Made by a program: the position numbers and the translations under genes. The notes under the pieces were generated by a model. That model ran no database searches. It saw only the letters and a list, made by a program, of their open reading frames with translations, and had not been told where the DNA came from. DNA of 24,413 bases from Verrucomicrobiota bacterium (GTDB lineage Bacteria > Verrucomicrobiota > Verrucomicrobiia > Chthoniobacterales > UBA10450), in the NCBI GenBank assembly GCA_003217965.1, contig QHNB01000105.1, forward strand, positions 1-24,413, written 5' to 3'. How positions within the stretch are numbered: position 1 is the stretch's first letter; every line of letters starts with the position of its first letter. Below, piece by piece: positions 16,347 through 23,578 of the stretch.

Positions 16347-17581
16347 GCAATGCGATTCACCACCATGGTGCTTGCGCTTCCCCCCAGCCCTCGAACATTC
16401 ACCAGAGCGCAATCCACTTTTGCCTTTCGCGCGCGGTCCGGCACGAAATCAAGATCGCAGAGGGGATCTTGGACTTCGTAATTAGCAGTTGGCGGGATCA
16501 TCTGATCACGGAAGCTCAGGGCGCATGTCGCGATCTGCAGCGGTCCGCCAGCCGACAGTGGATTCCCTGTCACACCTTTGATCGAGCTAATGGGAATTGA
16601 ATAAGCTCGTTCTCCAAAAACTTCTTTGATGTAGCGGACTTCAGCCGAATCCAAGGCTGGATGTCCCGGCCCATAAGCAGAAATGTAATCGATGTCATCT
16701 GTCATTCGTGCGGCGTTTGCCAATGCGAGTTTCATTGAGTCGACAAGGCCTGATCCTGGATCATCAGGAGACTGGTCCCGTTGTCTCGCATAACCGCCAA
16801 TTTCAAGGTAGATAGGTGCGCCGCGTGCTTGCGCGCGCTCAAAATCTTCCAGCACAAACATGCCGGCGCCTTCCGAAATAACGCCAGAATCACGTTCCAA
16901 GTCGAACGGCCGACTTGCTTTTGACGGATCGCCGTTACGACAGGAACTAAGTCCCGTGACGATGAAAGCAGCTAAACTATATTTCGTAATTGGCGCATCC
17001 GTCCCTCCCGCTATTGCCAGCTCTGCTTCTCCCGAGAGAATCATATCCGCCGCCACTGCGACTGCGTCGAGGCCGGAAGGACACGCAGAGGAGACAGTCG
17101 CCGCACGTGCGCAAGCCCCTATCCGGTCAGCAATCACGTTCGCGGCAGCCTGCGGGGACAAAGCGCTGAGTGTTATCGGGGATACACCATCGGGCCCGCG
17201 ACGATCGAAGTCGCTGAACCCGCGCTCAATGACATCCATCGCGCTAGTGCTGACGCCGATAACTACGGGTGTAGGGCTTGGTAAATCGAGCTGATTAACA
17301 TCCAGACCAGCATCTTTTAAGGCCATCATAGTTGCGGCATAAGCAAGCTGCGTATGCCGTGCCATTCGCTTCGGCTTTAGCTCTGGCTCGATGTGCTCCG
17401 TCGGATCAAAATTCTTCACTTCGCCTGCAATCCGGCTTTTAAAGTTCGAAGCATCAAAAAGCGTGATCGGGCCGATACCGCTGCGGCCGGCGAGAAGGGA
17501 CTCCCAAAACGGTTCCAAGCCGATGCCATTCGGCGCGAGGACTCCCATTCCGGTTACGACGACACGATTGCGTTTAATCAT
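16340..17581 (-). CDS. FabF-like beta-ketoacyl synthase family protein with Cys-Tyr-Asn active site
   Basis: This 413-residue protein has the KAS II thiolase fold. It starts MIKRNRVVVTGMGVLAPNGIG at 17581; an in-frame ATG at 17611 would add 10 residues not typical of the family. The nucleophile region is VSSACPSGLDAV (Cys ~167). Hand alignment with E. coli FabF is gap-free through the C-terminal half: FabF NAHGTSTP corresponds to SAYGPGHP, so His303 is replaced by Tyr. FabF KSMTGH corresponds to KGVTGN, so His340 is replaced by Asn, while Lys335 is kept. Chain-length factors of type II polyketide systems also lose catalytic residues, but those lose the Cys. No acyl carrier protein or partner synthase is in view. 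It heads the minus-strand kinase operon and overlaps the membrane kinase by 7 nt. Confidence 0.88.
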   Translation of the reverse strand: MIKRNRVVVTGMGVLAPNGIGLEPFWESLLAGRSGIGPITLFDASNFKSRIAGEVKNFDPTEHIEPELKPKRMARHTQLAYAATMMALKDAGLDVNQLDLPSPTPVVIGVSTSAMDVIERGFSDFDRRGPDGVSPITLSALSPQAAANVIADRIGACARAATVSSACPSGLDAVAVAADMILSGEAELAIAGGTDAPITKYSLAAFIVTGLSSCRNGDPSKASRPFDLERDSGVISEGAGMFVLEDFERAQARGAPIYLEIGGYARQRDQSPDDPGSGLVDSMKLALANAARMTDDIDYISAYGPGHPALDSAEVRYIKEVFGERAYSIPISSIKGVTGNPLSAGGPLQIATCALSFRDQMIPPTANYEVQDPLCDLDFVPDRARKAKVDCALVNVRGLGGSASTMVVNRIAC

Positions 17582-17900
17582 TGCAAACGACAAAGAGGAA
17601 AAAGGAGCCATGCTGGTGCCAGCCGGCCTGGGAATAATAGAAATGTTAAGGATGGAACGAGGGGAGCCACTGGTGTAATATGAACTGGCCGATTCTAGTA
17701 TCTACACTAATTACAGTCATTATATTTCGAGGAAGACCGCTTCCTTAGTTATTCACATTTTGTCATCACTTCACAAGAACCGATTCTTTGCCACCGCCAC
17801 GCCTTAGCTCAAATAATGCACTCCGTTGCCCTTATGAGTCGCCAACTTGAATTTCTCACTTGACTCGGCACGTCCCTAGCTGTCATTCGGCCGAGCCCGC
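17582..17900. promoter_or_regulatory. Divergent, A+T-richer intergenic region between the ketosynthase-like gene and the receiver-kinase gene
   Basis: No gene is supported here. A perfect TATAAT is present on the minus strand at 17719-17724, about 140 nt before the ketosynthase-like start, but the -35 position (TAAGGA at 17-nt spacing) is poor. On the plus strand TTGACT near 17860 has no good -10 partner. The region should carry promoters for both directions and is clearly more A+T rich than its flanks. Confidence 0.3.
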
Positions 17901-19055
17901 ATGATCCATCCCGCTGAGCAGCCAAAGGTTCTCATCATCGACGATGAAATGGGACCGCGCGAAAGTCTGCGCATGCTGCTAAAGCCCAATTATCAAGTTC
18001 ATACGGCCGACAATGTCGAGTTGGGACTGCAGCTGCTACAAGAGAAAACACCCGATACAATTGTTATCGACATTCGCATGCCGGGTACCAATGGCATTGA
18101 TGGGCTGCGCAAGATTCGGGAAATCGATCCTCATCTTTCCGTGATTATGCTTACCGGCTTCGGTGCACTCGAAACCGCACAGGAAGCGCTGCGGCTAGGT
18201 GCAAATGATTACATCAACAAGCCGTTTGACGCCGCGAAAATGCGGGAAGTAATCAGCCGCAACGTTGAACGGACGCGAGCTCATCGTAAGAGCGTGGAGG
18301 CGGCGCAGGAGATTAAAGAGCTCAATCAACGATTAATGGGCGAGCTTGCCAAAAAGGAGCATCTTGCCTCGTTGGGCCAGGCCTCGGCCGAATTCGTTCA
18401 CGATCTCAGTAATCCGCTCACGATTGTATGGGGATACGTGCAAATTTTGGCCAAGAAACTCGAGCAGTCCGGATACGGAAGCAGCAACGGCGAAGGCGCG
18501 AGTTCTCCAAAGGAGTTAAACATCATCGAGCAAAACGTCCGTCTCTGTCGGGACCTGTTGACGATGTGGCAAAGCTACGGCAGCACCCGCGGGGCGAAGC
18601 CAATGCCTCTTTCGATTTCGCAAATCGTGCGCGAAGTAGTTAAGAGCAGTGGCGGAATGGCTGTGGAAAGCGGCGTCGAACTGAATTGCAGTATTTGTGA
18701 GGACGAGGTCACAGTGCTGGGTGAGCCGACCCAACTCAAGCGCGCGATTCAGAATGTGATTATGAACGCCATCCAGGCCTCGGCCGAAAAAAAAGGCTCG
18801 GTCGCGGTCAGTTGTATAGCAAAAGATTTTTATGCCGATATTCGTGTGGAAGACACCGGATACGGGATTTCGGCGGAGCAAATGTCGAAAATTTTCGAGC
18901 CCTATTTTACCACAAAACAAGGTAAGAACGGCACCGGCCTCGGTTTGTACATCACGAAGAAGGTAATCGAGGACCATCACGGTTCGATTAAAGTGGAAAG
19001 CACGCCCCAGATTGGTACGGTTTTCACACTGCGTCTTCCGCTCATGGCCGACTGA
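17901..19055 (+). CDS. Receiver-histidine kinase fusion protein
   Basis: The 384-residue soluble protein has an N-terminal receiver domain at ~8-120 with all key residues: Asp14/15 in LIIDDE, phospho-Asp57 in IVIDIRMPGTNG, Thr85 in MLTG and Lys107 in NKPF. A helical linker (~125-155, QEIKELNQRLMGELAKKEHL) leads to the H-box AEFVHDLSNPLTIVWGYVQ (His167). The ATPase domain has NVIMNAIQAS, DTGYGISAEQ and EPYFTTKQGKNGTGLGLYITKK. No membrane or PAS domain is present, so input probably arrives by phosphotransfer to the receiver, perhaps from the kinases encoded divergently. The gene ends 48 nt before the LanB-like gene on the same strand. Confidence 0.93.
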   Translation: MIHPAEQPKVLIIDDEMGPRESLRMLLKPNYQVHTADNVELGLQLLQEKTPDTIVIDIRMPGTNGIDGLRKIREIDPHLSVIMLTGFGALETAQEALRLGANDYINKPFDAAKMREVISRNVERTRAHRKSVEAAQEIKELNQRLMGELAKKEHLASLGQASAEFVHDLSNPLTIVWGYVQILAKKLEQSGYGSSNGEGASSPKELNIIEQNVRLCRDLLTMWQSYGSTRGAKPMPLSISQIVREVVKSSGGMAVESGVELNCSICEDEVTVLGEPTQLKRAIQNVIMNAIQASAEKKGSVAVSCIAKDFYADIRVEDTGYGISAEQMSKIFEPYFTTKQGKNGTGLGLYITKKVIEDHHGSIKVESTPQIGTVFTLRLPLMAD

Positions 19056-19103
19056 CGGCCGGTTTCACTTGTCACGCTCCAGCGGTTTCGGTTTGTTGTT
19101 AGG

Positions 19104-21437
19104 GTGTCGGCAACTTACAAGATCGCCCCGCTCTTTTTGATCAGAATGGCTGGTGTGCCATTCGACGCGCTCGACGGAATCGCGACTACGAGCATCGCTG
19201 CTGCCGCCCGCGAACTGATTCTCACCGAAGACAATCTCGAGCGAACCAAGAAGACCGCGATAGATTTTCTTGGCCGCCGCGGGAATGGCCTGGCACCCGA
19301 AATTTTTCGCGAATTGCGGCGGGCGGTGCGGAACAACCGGCCGCTGAAGATGGAATCGAATGCTCTTCCCTTGGAAGTATCTGATTACGGGCGCGCTCTA
19401 GTCGCGGCCGAGCATGCGCGCCAGCGATTGGGAGAACTCTTAGCGCGCGATCTCGAAAAATCTCGTCTCGCTCTGCTTGCTGCTTCGCGCCAATTTCTTC
19501 CCCCATATCTCATCTTTGGTGCCGGCGGGGCCCAGCAACTATTGGCTTCGATCGAAACGGATCTTTCTCCGCGAAACAAGCGGGCGCGCGAACGCGAACG
19601 TCATCTGCTCCTCTATTTGCAACGAGTCGCGGCGAAAAACGATACCTTTGGCCAATTCGGTCCATCCAGTTGGGGTCGCATCGACCCTGCAGTCGCCGGA
19701 GTGCAATTCGATCCGGCCCCAGGAATAACGGAGCGGGAGGCGTTTCTGGAGCGGTGGACGGCACATGCAGTTGCGGCAGCGATCAACTCCGATCCAGAAA
19801 TTTTCCCGAACCTGCGACCCCGCCCAAATCCGATCGGTCTGATGATCGGCGATAAGTTTGTTTTTACGGACACCGGTAAAGCCCATCCAATCAGCGCGCT
19901 TGAAGCGGCGGTTTTGGCGCGTTGCGACGGAAACACACCGGTGCATTCGTTGCCTGAATCCGGCGACCTAATTCGCGACCTCGTTGCTCGGAAAATCCTG
20001 GTCGCGGCCATTGAAGTTCCCGCGCTCGATCCCTTCGCATTTGAAGTTCTGCACAGCGATATCGCGAATTGGCGAGCTGGTGCGGCACGCGAGCGCTGGT
20101 TGCCGATCGTCCGTTCCCTCGCAGAGTTGCCACGAAAATTCGCTGCTTTAGCCAAAACGGAAGAGCGTCAGCAAATCCTAAAAGACGCAAATGAACGCCT
20201 GGGGAAGCTTGGAATAAGCCGAATACCGGGACAGCGGTCGCTTTATTCAGCAATCAATCCAATTGCGGAGGAATGTTTCCGCAAAACGGATTTCGCAATT
20301 AGCCAAGAGCTAATCAACGAAATTGCGACGGATGCAGAGCCGTGGATCGATTTCTGGAGAGATAGCTACGCGTTCGTGGCCTCTCGGGTTTCGGCCGGCT
20401 TGCGAACGATTCTGCAAAAGGCGCCGGGGAAAGACGGCGCACTTCCTTTGGCCGCTTTCCTGCATGCGTGTGAGATGGGCGAAGTGCCGCTGACCGGGCC
20501 GGGATTGGTCGGGATGGCTCGTGTTGCATTTGAGGAAATCAAAGCGGCCTTTCGGGAAAGACTGCGACCCCACGCGGCAAGAGCTGAATACGAACTGAGT
20601 GTCGAAGACTGCCACCTCGTACGCCGCAACTTTGACTATCCGAAATTTGATGAATTCACTTATCCTTCGGCCGATCTGCAGCTTGCCGCCCCTTCGTTCG
20701 AAGCAATTAATCGTGGCGACTATCAGTGGATTCTCGGCGAATTGCATCCACCTGTCGCCATTTTGCATCACTGTATGTATTGGAGCTGCCCGGACAAGCC
20801 GGGCTTGAGCAGAGCGCTTTCCAGGGTTGCAGCAAAAGCTTTCCACTTCGGATTTTTTGCGGCTGATTTCACAGCCCATACCGCCATTCGCGTGTTTGAT
20901 GCCATGCGTGAACTCACCACTTTTGTTGCGCCGCAACGCGCTAATCCCTCCTGGAGAAGACTTTGGCCTGCAGAAGCTGAAGTTTACATCGAGCAAGCAA
21001 GTGGCGATGTCCGTTTGCGTCATGCCACGACACGCGAAGATCTCGGCTCGTTCGCGCGTAATTGGGTGATTCCGCTTGGATTTCATCCCTTTCAGTTCGG
21101 CATGTCACCCTCTATGCCGCGGCTGCGTTGCGGGAAAATAATCGTGCAACGGCGTGCTTGGACGGTCTCGGCTAGCGAACTCGGAAGTGGAGATTTTTCC
21201 GGTGTTTCACGCGACCTTGTCAAAGCGGTCGAGAAATTGCGCTCCGCCAGGGATTGGCCCCGCTTCGTTTATATTCGTCCGACGGAACAAGCGTTGCGGC
21301 GGAGTGGGGCGGAAGGCCGTGACAAAGATACCAAGCCCGTCTTTATCGATCTCGAGAGCTATCTCTTTCTTGAAATTTTTCATCGATTGCCATTGCCAAT
21401 CAGAAGGGAGGCGTCGGCAAAACCACAACCGCGGTGA
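19104..21437 (+). CDS. LanB-like protein (lantibiotic dehydratase N-terminal/glutamylation domain), 3' end probably lost at a junction
   Basis: The 777-residue frame starts at a GTG. The opening YKIAPLFLIRMAGVPFDAL and the segment AAKNDTFGQFGPSSWGRI (compare RxTPFGxFAGVSxG) match the Lant_dehydr_N family. In that family the domain uses glutamyl-tRNA to modify Ser/Thr of a precursor peptide, or, in PEARL proteins, adds amino acids to a scaffold peptide. No separate elimination (SpaB_C-type) domain is visible and no precursor peptide gene lies nearby. The last trustworthy residues are KPVFIDLESYLFLEIF. The remaining LPLPIRREASAKPQPR is the ParA P-loop DNA read in another frame, so the natural C-terminus is missing here. 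The substrate is unknown. The receiver-kinase gene lies 48 nt upstream and may share a transcript. Confidence 0.82.
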   Translation: MSATYKIAPLFLIRMAGVPFDALDGIATTSIAAAARELILTEDNLERTKKTAIDFLGRRGNGLAPEIFRELRRAVRNNRPLKMESNALPLEVSDYGRALVAAEHARQRLGELLARDLEKSRLALLAASRQFLPPYLIFGAGGAQQLLASIETDLSPRNKRARERERHLLLYLQRVAAKNDTFGQFGPSSWGRIDPAVAGVQFDPAPGITEREAFLERWTAHAVAAAINSDPEIFPNLRPRPNPIGLMIGDKFVFTDTGKAHPISALEAAVLARCDGNTPVHSLPESGDLIRDLVARKILVAAIEVPALDPFAFEVLHSDIANWRAGAARERWLPIVRSLAELPRKFAALAKTEERQQILKDANERLGKLGISRIPGQRSLYSAINPIAEECFRKTDFAISQELINEIATDAEPWIDFWRDSYAFVASRVSAGLRTILQKAPGKDGALPLAAFLHACEMGEVPLTGPGLVGMARVAFEEIKAAFRERLRPHAARAEYELSVEDCHLVRRNFDYPKFDEFTYPSADLQLAAPSFEAINRGDYQWILGELHPPVAILHHCMYWSCPDKPGLSRALSRVAAKAFHFGFFAADFTAHTAIRVFDAMRELTTFVAPQRANPSWRRLWPAEAEVYIEQASGDVRLRHATTREDLGSFARNWVIPLGFHPFQFGMSPSMPRLRCGKIIVQRRAWTVSASELGSGDFSGVSRDLVKAVEKLRSARDWPRFVYIRPTEQALRRSGAEGRDKDTKPVFIDLESYLFLEIFHRLPLPIRREASAKPQPR

Positions 21438-22156
21438 ATCTCGGCGCCGCTTTGGCCGAACGAGGTCAGCGTCTTTTGCTCGTCGATCTCGATCCTCAAG
21501 GCAACGCCACCAGTTCGACCGGTATGCAGGAGTTCGAAGGGCAAAGTCTCTATGATCCGCTCCTGGGTGAGGCCTCGATTATCGAGAAAATACTTCCGAC
21601 GCGGCTGGAGCGATTGTTTCTCATCCCGGCTGATATCGATCTAGCCGGAGCAGAAGTGGAGATCGCGCGAATGGAAGATCACTTGCTGCGGCTAGCCACG
21701 GCCCTGCGGCCGCTCCGGCAGGATAACGCTTTTGATTTCGTGCTGCTCGATTGTCCGCCATCACTCGGCATTCTCATGACCAACGCGCTTGCGGCCGCCG
21801 ATGAAATTCTCACTCCAATTCAGTGCGAATATTTTGCGCTGGAAGGCTTGGTCAAAATTGTGCGCGTCGTTGAGCAGGTGCGCGATTCGGGCGCCAACCC
21901 GCAAGTCGAAATCGGCGGAATCGTTATGACGATGTTCGATAGCCGCACCAAAATAAGCGCGCAGGTCGTCGCTGAAGTCCGACAACATTTTGCCTCAAGA
22001 GTTTATCGAACAGTAATTCCGCGCGCGGTGCGATTGAGCGAGGCGCCGAGTTTCGGCAAGACGATTCTAGAATATGACCCAAGTGGGGCGGGTGCGCGGG
22101 CCTATCGCGCCTTAGCGGAAGAGTTCATCGAGCGGCAGGCGGCCGAACGGGCCTGA
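21386..22156 (+). CDS. parA: ParA/Soj-family chromosome partitioning ATPase (extreme 5' end missing)
   Basis: From 21386 the frame reads IAIANQKGGVGKTTTAVNLGAAL, the deviant Walker A motif of ParA/Soj, then LLLVDLDPQGNATSSTG, FVLLDCPPSLGILMTNAL, QCEYFALEGL and VIPRAVRLSEAPSFGKTI. The 256 visible residues match a full Soj protein minus its first few. No ATG, GTG or TTG exists in this frame between the upstream TGA (21371-21373) and 21386. The GTG at 21434 would remove the P-loop and cannot be the true start. The natural start was probably lost in the same junction that truncates the LanB-like gene. ParA drives ParB-parS origin segregation, but no parB follows: the next gene is convergent and overlaps by 55 nt. 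Confidence 0.88.
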   Translation: MAIANQKGGVGKTTTAVNLGAALAERGQRLLLVDLDPQGNATSSTGMQEFEGQSLYDPLLGEASIIEKILPTRLERLFLIPADIDLAGAEVEIARMEDHLLRLATALRPLRQDNAFDFVLLDCPPSLGILMTNALAAADEILTPIQCEYFALEGLVKIVRVVEQVRDSGANPQVEIGGIVMTMFDSRTKISAQVVAEVRQHFASRVYRTVIPRAVRLSEAPSFGKTILEYDPSGAGARAYRALAEEFIERQAAERA

Positions 22157-22665
22157 CGCTGCCAGGATTGTTGATTCATCGAGAAAACAATCGTCGGAAA
22201 TCCCCGGAAGGTGGTGCGCTTCTCGATCGTCATCCCGTTCTTTTCCGTGACCCGGCACGAGGCGTGATTGTCCGAATGGATGAGCGAGATCACGCGCTCC
22301 AATTGCAAGTCACGAAAAGCGTGATCTCGAACAGCACGCGCCGCTTCAGTGGCGAGACCGCGGTTCCAGAAGTCCGGATGTAAACGGTAGCCGATCTCGA
22401 TTTCTTTGGCGCCATCGACTTCCTGATGCAGAAAGCCGCAATAGCCGATAAGAGTGCCGGTCTCGCGTTCGATCACGGCAAATTGTGACGGTAGTCCGGC
22501 GTGATTCCAGCGGATTACTTTTTGAAGGAACGCCGCCGTTTGTTGTCGCGTCATTGGCCCCATCGAAAATCTCATGAATTCTTCATTAGCCATTAGCTCG
22601 CCCATTAGCTCGAGATCACTCTCCGCAAAGGGACGCAAAATTAAACGCGCTGTCTGAAGAATCAT
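22102..22665 (-). CDS. GNAT N-acetyltransferase, RimJ/RimL type
   Basis: This is a 187-residue acetyl-CoA-dependent acetyltransferase. It opens with TARLILRPFAESDLELM, typical of the RimJ/RimL group, and has IGYCGFLHQEV (beta strands), IEIGYRLHPDFWNRGLATEA with the RGLAT acetyl-CoA pyrophosphate loop (~100-112), and RVISLIHSDNHASCRVTEKNGM as the C-terminal GNAT signature. The substrate, protein N-terminus or small molecule, cannot be told. The final ~20 residues (QARSAACRSMNSSAKAR) are encoded over the end of parA on the opposite strand, a convergent overlap of 55 nt, and may not be functionally important. It diverges from the glycosylase gene. Confidence 0.9.
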   Translation of the reverse strand: MILQTARLILRPFAESDLELMGELMANEEFMRFSMGPMTRQQTAAFLQKVIRWNHAGLPSQFAVIERETGTLIGYCGFLHQEVDGAKEIEIGYRLHPDFWNRGLATEAARAVRDHAFRDLQLERVISLIHSDNHASCRVTEKNGMTIEKRTTFRGFPTIVFSMNQQSWQRQARSAACRSMNSSAKAR

Positions 22666-22732
22666 TTATCAGGGTAGTAAATATTCAGAGCCGGAATTTT
22701 TCGAGTATCTCTTGCACGCGAGAGCGGCGCAA

Positions 22733-23434
22733 ATGCCGAAGAATTATTGTGGTACGATGGAAACATTTCGACTCATGATTGAACAGAGTGGAAGGAAAAT
22801 CGCGCAGGCTGGTGACAACGTCTGGATGCTGGCGGCGGTGCCGGACACGACGAGTTTGGCGAAAGTAGCTGAGGCTTCGAAATCGTGCACGGCCTGTCCG
22901 CTCTACAAAAATGCGACGCAAACGGTCTTTGGCGAAGGTCCCAGGCACGCCACCATGATGCTGCTCGGCGAGCAACCGGGGGACTACGAGGATGTTGCAG
23001 GGAAACCATTCGTCGGGCCGGCAGGCAAGATTTTAAATCGCGCTCTAGAGGAATCTGGCATCGATCGCGCCGAGGTTTACGTCACGAATGCGGTTAAACA
23101 CTTCAAATGGGAGCCGCGCGGGAAACGTCGAATCCATCAAAAACCAAGTTCACGCGATATCGCGGCGTGTCGCCCCTGGTTGGAGGCGGAATTGCGTTTG
23201 GTGGAACCACACGTGCTGGTCTGCCTCGGTTCAACTGCAGGACAGGCGGTTTTTGGACCTTCATTCCGCGTAACGAAAGAGCGCGGCAAAGTGTTGGAGT
23301 CACCTTTCGGCAAGAAAGCGGTGGCAACGGTCCATCCTTCGTCACTTTTGCGTCAACCGGACGAGGAATCGCGCGAACGCGAATATAAACTCTTCGTGGC
23401 CGATCTTCGGGTCGCGGTGAAAGCTGCAAAATGA
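22733..23434 (+). CDS. udgX: UdgX-type uracil-DNA glycosylase
   Basis: The 233-residue protein belongs to the Fe-S uracil-DNA glycosylase superfamily. Motif A is GEQPGDYEDVAGKPFVGPAGK (~79-99), matching the UdgX form GEQPGDQED. Cluster-type cysteines are the CTAC pair (~52, 55) and two more at ~146 (AACRPW) and ~164 (VLVCLGS). The loop GKRRIHQKP (~130-138) is the KRRIH insert that defines UdgX; its His forms a covalent bond to the abasic sugar after uracil release, giving tight DNA-protein adducts. HPSSLLR (~201) is the C-terminal catalytic motif. The start is uncertain: ATG 22733 is chosen, with ATG 22757 and TTG 22712 also possible and none having a strong ribosome site. The gene is intact and monocistronic in view. 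Confidence 0.92.
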   Translation: MPKNYCGTMETFRLMIEQSGRKIAQAGDNVWMLAAVPDTTSLAKVAEASKSCTACPLYKNATQTVFGEGPRHATMMLLGEQPGDYEDVAGKPFVGPAGKILNRALEESGIDRAEVYVTNAVKHFKWEPRGKRRIHQKPSSRDIAACRPWLEAELRLVEPHVLVCLGSTAGQAVFGPSFRVTKERGKVLESPFGKKAVATVHPSSLLRQPDEESREREYKLFVADLRVAVKAAK

Positions 23435-23441
23435 TGAATTG

Positions 23442-23500
23442 CTGTAGCGATGGCGTTCTTTGGCACGCCAAAGCATTCAGCGTAGCGGCTGTTGCCGTGC
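23442..23500. repeat. GTAGC-rich intergenic repeat with hairpin
   Basis: Just after the udgX stop the sequence contains TGTAGCG, a perfect hairpin CTTTGG-CACG-CCAAAG (23458-23473) and GTAGCGGCTGTTGCCGTGC. The wording resembles the GTAGCC/GCCGTGCC segments of the 1299-1563 repeats. The hairpin could help end transcription of udgX, but no U-tract follows it. Confidence 0.4.
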
Positions 23501-23535
23501 AGAAATTTCCTGAGTTCCCGTTTTGATCCGCGGCC

Positions 23536-23578
23536 CAGGAATTGCCGCCAGCTTCGCTGTCGATCAAGCTAAATCCTG
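23536..23578 (-). terminator. Possible nested stem at the end of the Ser/Pro-rich protein gene
   Basis: CAGGA (23536-23540) pairs with TCCTG (23574-23578), and inside it AGCTT (23550-23554) pairs with AAGCT (23566-23570). The structure straddles the stop codon (23569-23571) of the minus-strand gene. Stems are only 5 bp each and there is no clear U-run, so this is a weak call. Confidence 0.2.

Noticed and set aside
16340..17581. Chain-length factor of a type II polyketide synthase
   Set aside because: Chain-length factors lose the active-site Cys; here Cys is kept, and no partner synthase or acyl carrier protein is adjacent.
20310..21086. 258-codon minus-strand frame inside the lanB-like gene
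   Set aside because: It is an antisense shadow with no family features. The plus-strand protein explains the region.
19104..22156. A genuine LanB-ParA fusion or natural overlap
   Set aside because: The frames differ, the ParA frame has a stop just upstream of its P-loop and lacks a start codon, and the end of the LanB-like frame is out-of-frame ParA sequence. A missing segment fits better.
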